DNA from: Novosphingobium sp. B1
Lineage (GTDB): Bacteria > Pseudomonadota > Alphaproteobacteria > Sphingomonadales > Sphingomonadaceae
Assembly (NCBI RefSeq): GCF_900176395.1
Contig: NZ_FWXL01000009.1
Coordinates: 1-64,000 of the forward strand
Reading direction: 5' to 3'
DNA: 64,000 bases
The notes under the pieces are model-generated. The model was given only the letters and a program-made list of their open reading frames with translations, was not told the origin of the DNA and did no database searches. The translations under genes and the position numbers were made by a program. Below, piece after piece: positions 17,006-25,912 of the stretch (positions are counted from its first letter, which is position 1; every line of letters begins with the position of its first letter).

Positions 17006-17967
17006 TCCTTGTATCCGTAATAGGTGCCGAAGCGGCGGCCCGTGGTGGAAAAGCGGGTACCGTTGAGCAGGAGCTTGATGTCCGCGCAGGCGCCCAGAAG
17101 CCCGACGGCGTCGCGCAGCGCAGCCTCGCCGGTCATGTCGGCGCGCACGACGACAACGGTCTGGCCCACGTGGTTGGCAAGAACGATGGCCGGCGATGCT
17201 GCCAGCACCGGCGGGGAGTCGAAGATGACGATGCGGTTCGGGGCATTGGCGGTGAGCCGCGCAAGCACGTCTTCCGTTCGCGCAGACGCGAGATATTCGG
17301 TATCGGAACCGGTCGCGTTGCCCGCTGGCAGGACATAAAGCCCGGCAACATCGGTGCCGATCACGCAATCCTCGACGTTTAGCGCAGGATCGGCCAGCGC
17401 GTCCATCAGGCCCTTGCCGCCAGGCAGTCCCAGCGTCGATAGCACCGAGGGCTTGGCGAAATCGGCATCGACGAGCAGGACTTCGTTGTCCTTCTCAGCC
17501 GCGATCGACAGGGCCAGGTTCACCGCGCAAAAGGTCTTGCCCTCGCCCGGATGCGCCGAGGCTATCAGGATGCGCTTGGCCACAGCATCGGCCGATTCCG
17601 CTGCCGTGCGGAGCAACTGCCGCTTGACGATGCGGAACTCCTCAAGCGTGCCGGTGACGGCGCTCTCAGGCTCGATCAGGCATTGCTCGCGCAGATGGGC
17701 GCGGTCGATCTTGTGACGCGGTCCGGCAAAAGGCCTTGCCGCAGGCGCAGGCGATGGTTCTTCCCGCGGAGACTCGACTACCGCGGCGGCGACTGGCCTT
17801 GGCGCTGCCACCGGGGCAATCGTGGGCTGCGGCGCAGGCGGCAGGTCAGGCAAGACCGGTCGCGTCAGGGTACGAAAATCGAAGCTGCCCGAGGCGCGCT
17901 CGATCAGCGAGGGTCCGGTGGACTTCCCGAATTCGGGCGGAAGGGGGATCTTGCTCTGATCGGTCAT
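17002..17967 (-). CDS. XrtA-associated tyrosine autokinase (BY-kinase)
   Basis: A 321-residue cytoplasmic BY-kinase that should pair with the chain-length protein encoded just upstream to control polymer length by phosphorylation cycles. Walker A is ASAHPGEGKTFCA, Walker A' is VLLVDADFAKPSV and Walker B is RIVIFDSPPVL. The C-terminus ends RRFGTYYGYKE, a short Tyr-containing tail available for autophosphorylation. The first 90 residues are Pro/Ala-rich and probably disordered. It starts 12 bases after the chain-length gene stop. The kinase and Wzz parts are separate proteins, as in the XrtA type (TIGR03018-like). Confidence 0.93.
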   Translation of the reverse strand: MTDQSKIPLPPEFGKSTGPSLIERASGSFDFRTLTRPVLPDLPPAPQPTIAPVAAPRPVAAAVVESPREEPSPAPAARPFAGPRHKIDRAHLREQCLIEPESAVTGTLEEFRIVKRQLLRTAAESADAVAKRILIASAHPGEGKTFCAVNLALSIAAEKDNEVLLVDADFAKPSVLSTLGLPGGKGLMDALADPALNVEDCVIGTDVAGLYVLPAGNATGSDTEYLASARTEDVLARLTANAPNRIVIFDSPPVLAASPAIVLANHVGQTVVVVRADMTGEAALRDAVGLLGACADIKLLLNGTRFSTTGRRFGTYYGYKE

Positions 17968-17979
17968 GCCAAGTCTCCC

Positions 17980-19497
17980 TCAGGCCACCATGCCGCGCTT
18001 CAGCATCTCGACGCCGAGCAGGACGAACAGCACCACGAACAGACCGGCCACGCCGCCTGCGAACCACTTGAGGCGGCGCATCCGCTCTGCGCGGGCGGCG
18101 CGCGTGATGGCCTCGGATATGCCGCCCAGCACCGGCAGCCCGGTCGACCGCTCAAGCTGGCCGGTGGTCGAATAGGCGGACTTGAGCTGCGCCAGGGCGA
18201 AGGCTCCGGCCGCACCCGCGCCCATCCCGACAACGAGCACCAGCAACAGCAACAGCGGGCGATTGGGGGCAGCAGGCCCACGCGGGGTTGTCGGCGGGTC
18301 GATCACCTCGAACTTCACCGCGTCGCGTTCGGTCTCCACCTGCCCGCGCAGCCGCAGCTGTTCGCGATCGCGCAGGAGCTTGTCGTACTGTTCCTTGAGC
18401 ACATCGTAATCGCGGTTGATGCGCGCAGCCTCGGCGGCCACGGTCGGCTCGCTGTATTGCTGTGCCGAAAGCTGGGCGATCTCGGCCTGGAGCGAACCCT
18501 TGCGCGATTGCAGCGCCACAAGGCTCGCCTCGCGATCGGCCTTGATCGAGATGAGCGAGCTGTAGGCCGGGTTCGGCGCGCCGCCGCCACCGCCCTCGCC
18601 CGCCGCCGACTTCTGCAGCGCAGCGATCTGCGCCTTGGCAGAGATCACGTCGGGATGGCTGTCCGTCAGGCCGCGAGCCCGCATGCCGGAAAGGTCCGAC
18701 TGCGCCTGGGCAAGCGCGCCCTTGGCACCGCCGGCAACGCCCGGGATGGCGATCGTCTGCGGGGTTCCGGCAAGCTGGCCATTGATCGAGGCCAGAGCCG
18801 ATTGCGCCGCCAGCAGGTTCGATTCGACATCGCGCATCTGCGTGCGTGCCGCTTCCAGCTTGGTGGTGAGCGAGCCAGCACCGGGGATGAAGCCGGCATT
18901 CTTGGCCTCGAATTCGGTGCGCTTGAGTTCGGCCGCTTCGAGCGCCTTTTTCCGGTCGCCGAGCTGCTGGTCCATGAAGGCCAGCGTATCGGTCATCTCG
19001 CCGCGTCCACCGGCAAGGTTTTCCTCGCGGAAGATGTCGATCATCTTCTGCACGATGTCCTGCGCCAGCTTGGCGTTCTCGGCATCGTTGCGACCACCGC
19101 CGCCGGCAGTGCCGGAGATCTCGAAAAGGTTGTCCTGCTGGCTGACGACCGCGACGTTCTTGCCCAGCGCAGCAACCGCGCCCTGCATGTCCTTGTCGGA
19201 CGTCACCTTGTCGCCAAGGCGCGTGGCGCGAATCACCTTCTCGAGGTTGACCGCGCTGGTCAGCGTCTGGCGCACGCGTTCGATGTCACGCTTGCGATCG
19301 CCGCCGATGCCGATCTGGTCGGCCAGCACGTCATCGATCTGCACGAAGATGCGGGCCTTCGATTCGTAGCTGTTGGGCACCATCGCCACCACCAGCCACC
19401 CGGCAAGACACACCGCCCAGGCAATGCCCAGGGCAATCCAGCGCCGGTGCCACACACCGTGCAGCGCGATGCGGATTTCCTCGTAAAGGCTGGTCAT
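17980..19497 (-). CDS. XrtA-system polysaccharide chain-length determinant (Wzz-like)
   Basis: A 505-residue inner-membrane co-polymerase controlling exopolysaccharide chain length. A first membrane helix is at about residues 20-40 (WIALGIAWAVCLAGWLVVAM) and the Wzz fold follows with YESKARIFVQ. A long periplasmic coiled-coil region (about 150-400) leads to a second helix near 425-445 and a third near 478-500 (GGVAGLFVVLFVLLGVEML). This matches the TIGR03007 type of exosortase loci. It lies between the export lipoprotein and the kinase, its expected partners. Confidence 0.93.
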   Translation of the reverse strand: MTSLYEEIRIALHGVWHRRWIALGIAWAVCLAGWLVVAMVPNSYESKARIFVQIDDVLADQIGIGGDRKRDIERVRQTLTSAVNLEKVIRATRLGDKVTSDKDMQGAVAALGKNVAVVSQQDNLFEISGTAGGGGRNDAENAKLAQDIVQKMIDIFREENLAGGRGEMTDTLAFMDQQLGDRKKALEAAELKRTEFEAKNAGFIPGAGSLTTKLEAARTQMRDVESNLLAAQSALASINGQLAGTPQTIAIPGVAGGAKGALAQAQSDLSGMRARGLTDSHPDVISAKAQIAALQKSAAGEGGGGGAPNPAYSSLISIKADREASLVALQSRKGSLQAEIAQLSAQQYSEPTVAAEAARINRDYDVLKEQYDKLLRDREQLRLRGQVETERDAVKFEVIDPPTTPRGPAAPNRPLLLLLVLVVGMGAGAAGAFALAQLKSAYSTTGQLERSTGLPVLGGISEAITRAARAERMRRLKWFAGGVAGLFVVLFVLLGVEMLKRGMVA

Positions 19498-19522
19498 GGC
19501 CGTCGTGTCCCCCGCCCGCTGC

Positions 19523-20170
19523 TCAGAACGTGCTCTCGGGGATGATGATCACATCACCCGGCATCAGCAGGACGTTGGCCTTGGTGTCGCCCTTGCGCAG
19601 CAGATCGCCGATGCGCACCGCATACTCCTTCTGCGCGCCCGACTGCTTGTCGAACCGGACGAGACGGGCCTTGTTGCCGGCCGCATATTCGGAAAGCCCG
19701 CCCACCGCGATCATCGCGTCAAGCAAGGTCATGTTGGCGCGGAACGGGATCGATGCCGGCTTTTCGGTCGCGCCGACGATGCGCACCTGCTGGCTGAAGG
19801 TCCCGGCAAACTTGTTGACGATGACCGAGACGATCGGCTCCTGGATGTATTGCGACAGCTGGAGCTTGATGTCCTCGGCCAGCATCGAAGGCGTCTTGCC
19901 CACGGCTGGCATGTCGGTGATCAGCGGGGTGGTGATGCGGCCGTCGGGCCGCACCTGCACGCTCGCGCCCAGTTCCGGATTGCGCCAGACGAACACGGTC
20001 AGCTCGTCGAGCGGGCCGATCACGTATTCCTCGCCCGGTCCTTCCTGCAGCGCCACGAACGAGGCGGGCGGCAGTTGCTGCCCGCCGCCGACACCGCCAC
20101 ATCCCGACAGTGCCAGGCTCAGTATCGCCGTGCCGGCAAGCATACGGGTAAGGCGCGATTTGAACGGCAT
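19523..20170 (-). CDS. Polysaccharide export lipoprotein (Wza/XrtA type)
   Basis: A 215-residue outer-membrane polysaccharide export protein. The lipobox LALSGC gives a lipidated mature N-terminus. The poly-export domain YVIGPLDELTVFVWRNPELG and SLBB-like repeats (QVRIVGATEKPASIPF; LLMPGDVIIIPESTF) follow. It is shorter than E. coli Wza and lacks an obvious C-terminal membrane helix, as usual for XrtA loci, which have a separate barrel protein. Start ATG 20170 is chosen because AGGAAGGA lies seven bases upstream; two in-frame ATGs further out lack this. It is the first gene of the ten-gene operon, so the main promoter should lie in 20171-20381. Confidence 0.93.
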   Translation of the reverse strand: MPFKSRLTRMLAGTAILSLALSGCGGVGGGQQLPPASFVALQEGPGEEYVIGPLDELTVFVWRNPELGASVQVRPDGRITTPLITDMPAVGKTPSMLAEDIKLQLSQYIQEPIVSVIVNKFAGTFSQQVRIVGATEKPASIPFRANMTLLDAMIAVGGLSEYAAGNKARLVRFDKQSGAQKEYAVRIGDLLRKGDTKANVLLMPGDVIIIPESTF

Positions 20171-20323
20171 GAACGGTCCTTCCTGTGCGGCCATGCTTCC
20201 GTCCCGCCCGAGGGCTGTGGCGCGCAAGGTCCCGCAATTCACCGCTGGCTATCGCCAAAAAGGGTGAAGATTGCGTTAGCCTTGATTGCTTGGGGGCATG
20301 ACGCCAAGCGGCCATTCGCCACC

Positions 20324-20338
20324 GTCCCGATTCGGGAC
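20324..20338. other. Palindrome in the promoter region of the exopolysaccharide operon
   Basis: GTCCCGA and TCGGGAC flank a single T. Outside, CGCCA and TGGCG extend the stem after a two-base bulge. It sits 43 bases beyond the PLP decarboxylase stop and 153 bases before the export lipoprotein start, both leftward genes. Without a T-run it could be a regulator site or a weak terminator separating the two transcripts. Confidence 0.4.
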
Positions 20339-20381
20339 TGGCGTGGCGGCACCGGTTAACGACAAGAACTCTATCCCGTTG

Positions 20382-21608
20382 TCAGATCAGCATTTCCGCT
20401 GCCGGTCCCTGACCGAGAAACATCGCCGGGCTGGCAGTTGCGCCATATGCCCCGGCGCAGAAGATCGCCACGATATCGCCGACGTCGGCGCGCGGAAATC
20501 CGCCCTTGTCGGCGAGGCGATCGAGCGGCGTGCACAGGCAGCCGACCACGCTGGCCTCTTCCTCGACCGCCGCACCGAAGCGGGTGGCGATGGCGCTGGG
20601 ATAGTTGCGCCGAACGACGGTGCCGAAGTTGCCCGAGGCCGCAAGCTGGTGATGCAGCCCGCCATCGGTCACAAGATAAACCTCGCCGTGGCTCTCCTTG
20701 CGATCGACCACGCGCGTCAGATAAACGCCAGCTTCGCCAACGAGATAGCGGCCAAGTTCAATGCAAAATGCGGTGTCGCGCAGGACGTCGGGCAAGGTTT
20801 CGAACCGCTCGCCCAGTGCCTCACCCACTGCATTGACATCAACCGGCTCGTCGCCCGGAAAATAGGGAATGCCAATGCCGCCACCGAGATTGCACCTGGG
20901 CAATGCGGCACCCGATTCCTCCGCAAGCCGCGCGGCAAGTTCAAGCGTCTGCCGCTGTGTCTCGATGATGGCATCTGCAGAAAGCGCCTGGCTGCCGGCG
21001 AAGATATGAAAGCCGCGCCATTGTGCCCCGGCAGCGATCAGACGTTGCGCCAGCGCCGGCACCCGCTCGGCGTCGATGCCGAAGGGCTTCGCCCCGCCGC
21101 CCATCTTCATGCCCGATCCCTTGAGGTCGAAATCGGGATTCACGCGGATTGCGAGGCGCGGGGTAATGCCGAGACGTGCGGCAATGGCCAGGGCCCTTGC
21201 CGCCTCCCCCTCTGACTCAAGGTTCAGCGTCACGCCTGCGGCGATGGCCGCTTCCAGTTCGCTGTCGCGCTTGCCGGGACCGGCGAAGCTGACCCGCGAG
21301 GGATCGATGCCCGAACCCTTCACGATGGCCAGTTCTCCGCCCGAAGCGATGTCGAACCCGTCGACCAGGCTGAGCATGTGCTTCAACAATGGCGGATAAG
21401 GGTTTGCCTTTACGGCATAATGAATAGCGAGGCGCGAAGGCATGGCCGCCCGCAACGCTTGGGCACGCGCCGTCAAGCGTGACGCTGAATAGACGAACAG
21501 GGGCGTCGAGCCCGCGTGTTCGACCAGATCAGTCACCGTTCGCCCGTCGATCGACAGTACGCCATCAATGCCGGAAAATCCGGGCGGTATTGGTCCAAGC
21601 GGCTTCAT
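20382..21608 (-). CDS. XrtA-associated PLP-dependent decarboxylase
   Basis: A 408-residue fold-III PLP enzyme related to diaminopimelate and ornithine decarboxylases (TIGR03099-like in exosortase A loci). The PLP lysine is in HYAVKANPYP, the glycine-rich phosphate site in CNLGGGIGIPYF, and the active-site Cys region is VVGCLCTPLDRLADKGGF. A role in making or modifying an amino-acid-derived group for the polysaccharide or a lipid carrier is plausible, but the substrate is unknown. It overlaps the acyl-CoA ligase stop by four bases and is the promoter-distal gene of that pair. Confidence 0.92.
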   Translation of the reverse strand: MKPLGPIPPGFSGIDGVLSIDGRTVTDLVEHAGSTPLFVYSASRLTARAQALRAAMPSRLAIHYAVKANPYPPLLKHMLSLVDGFDIASGGELAIVKGSGIDPSRVSFAGPGKRDSELEAAIAAGVTLNLESEGEAARALAIAARLGITPRLAIRVNPDFDLKGSGMKMGGGAKPFGIDAERVPALAQRLIAAGAQWRGFHIFAGSQALSADAIIETQRQTLELAARLAEESGAALPRCNLGGGIGIPYFPGDEPVDVNAVGEALGERFETLPDVLRDTAFCIELGRYLVGEAGVYLTRVVDRKESHGEVYLVTDGGLHHQLAASGNFGTVVRRNYPSAIATRFGAAVEEEASVVGCLCTPLDRLADKGGFPRADVGDIVAIFCAGAYGATASPAMFLGQGPAAEMLI

Positions 21609-23131
21609 GAGGCGGCCCCTTCAGCCAGCTCGGCGGCAAGCGCAACCCGGTCCAGCTTGCCATTGGGGCTGACGGGCATGACCGCGCGCCAGTGAACATG
21701 GCGCGGCACCATGAAGTTCGGCAAGGCACGGGTCAGCGCCGGGATCAGGTCTTCCTGCGCAGCGCCTGCAAGGCTCCGCGCGACGAGGTGGATCGCCTGT
21801 CCAAGTTGGGGATCAGGCAGGCCGAGCGCCACCGCCTCGGCCACCAGCCCGGTCGCAACGGCGGCCTCCTCGATCTCCTGTGGGCTGACACGGTTGCCGC
21901 TGGTCTTGATCATGGCATCGCGCCGTCCCACGAAATGAAGCAGCCCCTGTGCATCACGCCTGACTCGGTCGCCCGACCATACTGCCATGCCGCCAAGGCG
22001 CGAAAAGGCCGGCGCCGGCTTGAACCGCTCGGCCGTCCGGACAGTGTCCTCCCAATAGCCTTGCGCAACAAGCGGGCCGGTGTGCACGAGTTCACCTTCC
22101 TCTTCTGCCTGAGCTTTGTTCCCCAAATCATTGACGACAAGGATTTCTGCAAAAGGAATTGCCTTGCCGATCGACGTCGGGTGAGCATCGACCAGAGCAG
22201 GATCGAGGAACGTGGAACGGAACGCTTCGGTCAGGCCATACATCGGGTAGAGGTCAGCCTGCGGAAACTTCGTCCGCAGCGCCCTTACCAGTGCCGGCGT
22301 CAAGGCGCCGCCGCTATTGGTCAGGCGGCGCAGCGATGCGGCCACATCCTGCGGCCAGTCGAGTTCGGCCAATTGCAGCCACAGCGGCGGCACCGCCGCT
22401 ATCGTCGTGATGCCATGGCGCGCTACCGCCTTCACCACATCGCGCGGCGTAAGGTAATCGAGCGGCACCACGCTGCCCCCTGCATACCAGGTCGACAGCA
22501 ACTGGTTCTGCCCATAATCAAAGGCCAGCGGCAACACTGCGAGAACACGGTCCTGCGGCAGGATCCTGAGGTAATGCGCCACGCTGACCGCGCCGAGCCA
22601 GAGATTGGCCTGGCTCAGCATCACGCCCTTGGGTCGCCCGGTCGAGCCGCTGGTATAAAGGATGGCGGCAAGACTGTCGGGCGCAGCGCTGGAGGGCGGC
22701 AGAACGTCTGCCTCCTGCTCTGCCTCACCCCACGCCTGCGCTTCCTCGATCACGGCGCAATCCGTGTCGCCTTGCTCCAGGGTATCTAGCCGCGCCTTGT
22801 TGGAAACAAGCAGCACCGCCCCGCTGTCGGCAAGGATGTGCGCCACTTGCGCGCGCTTGAGCAGCGGATTTATCGGCACATGGACTAGCCCGGCGCGAAC
22901 CGCAGCCAACGGCATCAGACAGGCCAGCTCCGTCTTCGGCAGCCAGGTTGCCACGCGGGCGCCATCTCTGCCGGCTCGCGATTGCAACCACTTCGCAAGG
23001 CTTCCTACACGTGCGTTTAACGCTTCGAAGCTAAGGGTCGAGTTCTTGAGCACCAGCGCCGGCGCGTCGCGCTCGCCCCGCAAGGCCAGGTGATCGAGCG
23101 GATACACGGTGGGATCGGGACTTTCGGGCAC
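21605..23131 (-). CDS. XrtA-associated AMP-forming acyl-CoA ligase
   Basis: A 508-residue member of the ANL superfamily (TIGR03098-like), activating a carboxylic acid as acyl-AMP and passing it to CoA or to the acyl carrier protein encoded nearby. Motifs seen are the P-loop LYTSGSTGRPKGVM, YPMYGLTEAF, WSGDRVRRDAQGLLHFVGRRD and the terminal lysine region MPVSPNGKLDR. I chose GTG 23131 because GAAGAGAG lies upstream. GTG 23155 is possible but has no such signal and would overlap the divergent gene. Only 17 bases separate this start from the divergent acyltransferase start. Confidence 0.88.
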   Translation of the reverse strand: MPESPDPTVYPLDHLALRGERDAPALVLKNSTLSFEALNARVGSLAKWLQSRAGRDGARVATWLPKTELACLMPLAAVRAGLVHVPINPLLKRAQVAHILADSGAVLLVSNKARLDTLEQGDTDCAVIEEAQAWGEAEQEADVLPPSSAAPDSLAAILYTSGSTGRPKGVMLSQANLWLGAVSVAHYLRILPQDRVLAVLPLAFDYGQNQLLSTWYAGGSVVPLDYLTPRDVVKAVARHGITTIAAVPPLWLQLAELDWPQDVAASLRRLTNSGGALTPALVRALRTKFPQADLYPMYGLTEAFRSTFLDPALVDAHPTSIGKAIPFAEILVVNDLGNKAQAEEEGELVHTGPLVAQGYWEDTVRTAERFKPAPAFSRLGGMAVWSGDRVRRDAQGLLHFVGRRDAMIKTSGNRVSPQEIEEAAVATGLVAEAVALGLPDPQLGQAIHLVARSLAGAAQEDLIPALTRALPNFMVPRHVHWRAVMPVSPNGKLDRVALAAELAEGAAS

Positions 23132-23148
23132 TCGTCTCTCTTCAGGGA

Positions 23149-24153
23149 ATGGCACAAGCGTTGGACGTCTATCACGCCAGTCTTAAGGAAGCGCAAGCAG
23201 ACCCGCGTGCCATTGCAGCGCAAGGTGCCTCGCCGTTCGAGCGCCTGGACTGGCTGGCGCTGCTTGCCGAGCATTGCCTCGATCCTGACAAGGCACGTGT
23301 GAGCCTGGCTGTTTCCGAGGATTCTGCTGCACTCCTGCCTTGGCACGAAGGTCATCATTCGGCAGAGGCCTTGGCCAACTACTACAATTTTTTCGTGAAA
23401 CCGCTGGGAGATATTGGCGGGCTTTCACAACTGGCAGAAAGTCTCCCGCCGGGGCGTGCAAGCTTCGCGCCCATGCCGCAGGATGAAGCCGAAGCGCTCG
23501 GTGCGGCGTTTCGCGAAAGTGGCTGGGTGGCGCTGGTCGAACCGTGCGACTGCAACCACATCCTTCCGGTAAAGGGGCGCAGCTTCGCGCAGTATTGGGC
23601 AGATCGCCCCGGCGCGCTGCGCGAAACCGTGAGGCGCAAGAGCCGCAAGGGCGAGGTCAACCTGCGCCTGATCACCGAATTTTCTTCAATGGATTGGGAT
23701 GCTTACGAGACGGTCTACAAGTTGAGCTGGAAGCCGGAGGAAGGCTCCCCGACGTTTCTACGCGCATGGGCCGAGATGGACGGCAAGGCCGGACGCCTGC
23801 GCTTGGGGCTTGCCGAAATCGCTGGCCAGCCTGTGGCTGCGCAGTTCTGGACCGTCGAAGGCAGCACCGCCTACATCCACAAGCTTGCCCACGACGAACG
23901 TTTTCGTAAACAGTCTCCAGGTACTCTGCTGACCGCAGCGATGTTTGAACACGTGATCGACCGCGACGGCGTGGAACTTATCGATTTCGGCACCGGCGAT
24001 GATCCGTACAAGCGCGACTGGATGGAGCAAGTGCGCACCCGCTGGCGCGTGCGCGCGTGGCGCAAGTCGGCGGTGCGGCACTGGCCTTCACTGTTCCGCG
24101 CGCTTGCCCGACACAAGCTGCAACCCCTTGTTTCCAAGAACCGCGATGGTTAA
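23149..24153 (+). CDS. GNAT/FemAB-like acyltransferase of the XrtA accessory module
   Basis: A 334-residue protein with a C-terminal acetyltransferase-like (DUF5638/CelD-type) half: RKSRKGEVNLRL, GLAEIAGQPVAAQFWTVEGS, AYIHKLAHDERFRKQSPGTLL and ELIDFGTGDDPYKRDW. It presumably transfers an acyl or aminoacyl group, perhaps from the acyl carrier protein encoded next. ATG 23149 has only a poorly spaced AGGGA before it. It leads a rightward operon of four genes (this gene, ACP, hydrolase 2, hydrolase 1). The exact donor and acceptor are unknown. Confidence 0.82.
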   Translation: MAQALDVYHASLKEAQADPRAIAAQGASPFERLDWLALLAEHCLDPDKARVSLAVSEDSAALLPWHEGHHSAEALANYYNFFVKPLGDIGGLSQLAESLPPGRASFAPMPQDEAEALGAAFRESGWVALVEPCDCNHILPVKGRSFAQYWADRPGALRETVRRKSRKGEVNLRLITEFSSMDWDAYETVYKLSWKPEEGSPTFLRAWAEMDGKAGRLRLGLAEIAGQPVAAQFWTVEGSTAYIHKLAHDERFRKQSPGTLLTAAMFEHVIDRDGVELIDFGTGDDPYKRDWMEQVRTRWRVRAWRKSAVRHWPSLFRALARHKLQPLVSKNRDG

Positions 24154-24189
24154 GGGCGCGATGAACCATACAACGGCAGCCGGAACACC

Positions 24190-24447
24190 ATGAGCGATAC
24201 CGACAGCACCCTGCGCGCGATCCTGAAGGACGTTCTTGGCCTTTCGGCCGATCGCGTGGCCGCATTCGATGCTGCCACGGGCCTGTTCGGCGATCTGCCC
24301 GAACTCGATTCGATGGCAGTCGCAGGGCTGCTCACCGAGATCGAAGACCGGCTCGACATCGTCATCGAGGACGACGAGGTGGATGGCGAACTCCTCGAGA
24401 CTTACGGCAATCTGCTTGCCTTCCTGGAAGACAAAGTCGCCGCGTGA
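24190..24447 (+). CDS. Acyl carrier protein of the XrtA locus
   Basis: An 85-residue acyl carrier protein. The phosphopantetheine attachment serine is in PELDSMAVAG (about residue 41). The acidic helix II/III region EIEDRLDIVIEDDEVDGE is typical. It is too specialised in context to be the fatty-acid ACP and probably carries the acyl group activated by the 21605-23131 ligase. The following hydrolase gene starts inside its last codons (GTG 24444). Confidence 0.93.
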   Translation: MSDTDSTLRAILKDVLGLSADRVAAFDAATGLFGDLPELDSMAVAGLLTEIEDRLDIVIEDDEVDGELLETYGNLLAFLEDKVAA

Positions 24448-25127
24448 GCGCACCGCAACCCGTCTTCTGGCATTGCCCCGGCCCCGACGGGCAAAGCCCT
24501 GAATATGCGATTGCGCATGATCGCGGACGCAAGCACCGCCTGCTGATCGTCCCTGCCCTTTTCGATGAAGCCAACCGCATGCGGCGCATGCTGGTTGACG
24601 CCATGGACCGGCTGGATCAGGCAGGGATCGACAGTTTCCTGCCAGACCTGCCCGGCTGCAACGAAAGCCTCCAGAACTTCACCGCCCAGAGCCTGCATGG
24701 CTGGCGCAGCGCCATGCAGATCGCCGCGAGGCACTTCGGCGCGACCGATGTGCTCGCCGTGCGCGGTGGAGCACTGGTCTTTCCCGCCAGCTTGCCCGGC
24801 TGGGCCCTGGAACCAACCAAGGGCGCAACGATCCTGCGCCAGCTTGTCCGCGCACGTACAATCGCCGCGCGCGAAGCAGGGCAGCACGAGGACAGCGCCG
24901 CCTTGCTGGAGCAGGGAAGAACCGAAGGACTGGAACTGGCAGGCTGGCGTTGCGGCGCTTCGCTGATCGCAGGCCTTGAACATGCCCTGCCGCAGATCGA
25001 GGGGCAAAGCCTGATCGCGCAAGGCCAGCTTGGTGGCGGCGGCCTGTGGCTGCGCGCCGAGCCGGCGGCGGCGCCGGAACAATCCGCCGCGCTTGCTGCA
25101 ATCATCGCCGCCGAGGTCAAGGCATGA
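24444..25127 (+). CDS. Hydrolase 2, exosortase A system-associated
   Basis: A 227-residue alpha/beta-hydrolase-like protein of the TIGR03101 type. RLLIVPALFDEANRMRRML is the family's oxyanion-strand region, and DSFLPDLPGCNES follows. The nucleophile position is not a clear GxSxG: the equivalent VLAVRGGALVF has no Ser in the elbow, and a classical triad was not identified. It starts at GTG 24444 inside the ACP end and overlaps hydrolase 1 by four bases. The role in the locus is unknown; thioester release from the ACP is one idea. Confidence 0.82.
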   Translation: MSAPQPVFWHCPGPDGQSPEYAIAHDRGRKHRLLIVPALFDEANRMRRMLVDAMDRLDQAGIDSFLPDLPGCNESLQNFTAQSLHGWRSAMQIAARHFGATDVLAVRGGALVFPASLPGWALEPTKGATILRQLVRARTIAAREAGQHEDSAALLEQGRTEGLELAGWRCGASLIAGLEHALPQIEGQSLIAQGQLGGGGLWLRAEPAAAPEQSAALAAIIAAEVKA

Positions 25128-25912
25128 CCCGGCAGCATGTTACCTTTCCGTGCGAGGGCGAGACGCTGGTCGGCACGATCGACCGCGAGACCGCAACCCA
25201 CGCCACCGGACTGCTGATCGTCTCGGGCGGCAACGAATTGCGCTCAGGTGCGTGGAGCGGGCAGGCACAGCTGGCCGCGCGGCTCGCTGCCGAGGGCAAT
25301 CCGGTGTTCCGCTATGACCGGCGCGGCGTGGGCGACAGTGGCGGCAAGAACCAGACCTTCCGCCGTTCCGGGCCAGACATTGCCGCAGCTCTTGCCGCTT
25401 TCCGCAATGCTGCTCCGCAGCTTTCGCGCATCGTCGCGTTCGGCAATTGCGACGCGGCTGCATCACTCATGCTCAATGCCCCTGGCCTTGCAGTCGACGC
25501 GCTGGTCCTCGCCAATCCGTGGACCATCGATGGCGAGGAAGCGCCGCAGGCCATGCCGGCCTCAGCTATCCGCAATCGCTATATCGAGAAGCTCAAGAAC
25601 CCCCGCGAGGTCTGGCGCCTGCTGAGCGGCGGGGTAAATCTTGCCAAGCTGGCCAAGGGCTTGCGTTCGGCCACCACGGCTTCACCATCGCCTGCGGGGC
25701 TGGTCGAGGAGATGAAGACCGGGCTTGCCGGCTTCGCCGGCAACGCCACGATCCTGCTGGCCACGCGCGATCGCACCGCGCAGATGTTCGCCGAGCAATG
25801 GGATGCTGCCGACCCGCGCATCAAGCGGATCGACAGCGGATCGCACAGCTTTTCCGATGACGCTGCGCGTGCGTGGCTTCACGCGCGGCTGATCGAGGTG
25901 CTCAGGCCGTAA
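25124..25912 (+). CDS. Hydrolase 1, exosortase A system-associated
   Basis: A 262-residue alpha/beta hydrolase (TIGR03100-like). GLLIVSGGNELRSGAWSGQ is the oxyanion region, FRYDRRGVGDSGG the cap-strand motif, and FGNCDAAASLML the nucleophile elbow, where Cys replaces the usual Ser. The final His region is DSGSHSF. Start ATG 25124 overlaps the hydrolase 2 stop as ATGA; an upstream in-frame ATG is inside hydrolase 2. Its last 11 bases overlap the end of trxB on the opposite strand. Confidence 0.88.
   Translation: MTRQHVTFPCEGETLVGTIDRETATHATGLLIVSGGNELRSGAWSGQAQLAARLAAEGNPVFRYDRRGVGDSGGKNQTFRRSGPDIAAALAAFRNAAPQLSRIVAFGNCDAAASLMLNAPGLAVDALVLANPWTIDGEEAPQAMPASAIRNRYIEKLKNPREVWRLLSGGVNLAKLAKGLRSATTASPSPAGLVEEMKTGLAGFAGNATILLATRDRTAQMFAEQWDAADPRIKRIDSGSHSFSDDAARAWLHARLIEVLRP

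Noticed and set aside
24444..25127. Classical Ser-His-Asp hydrolase triad in hydrolase 2
   Set aside because: No GxSxG elbow could be located at the expected position, so catalytic activity is not claimed.
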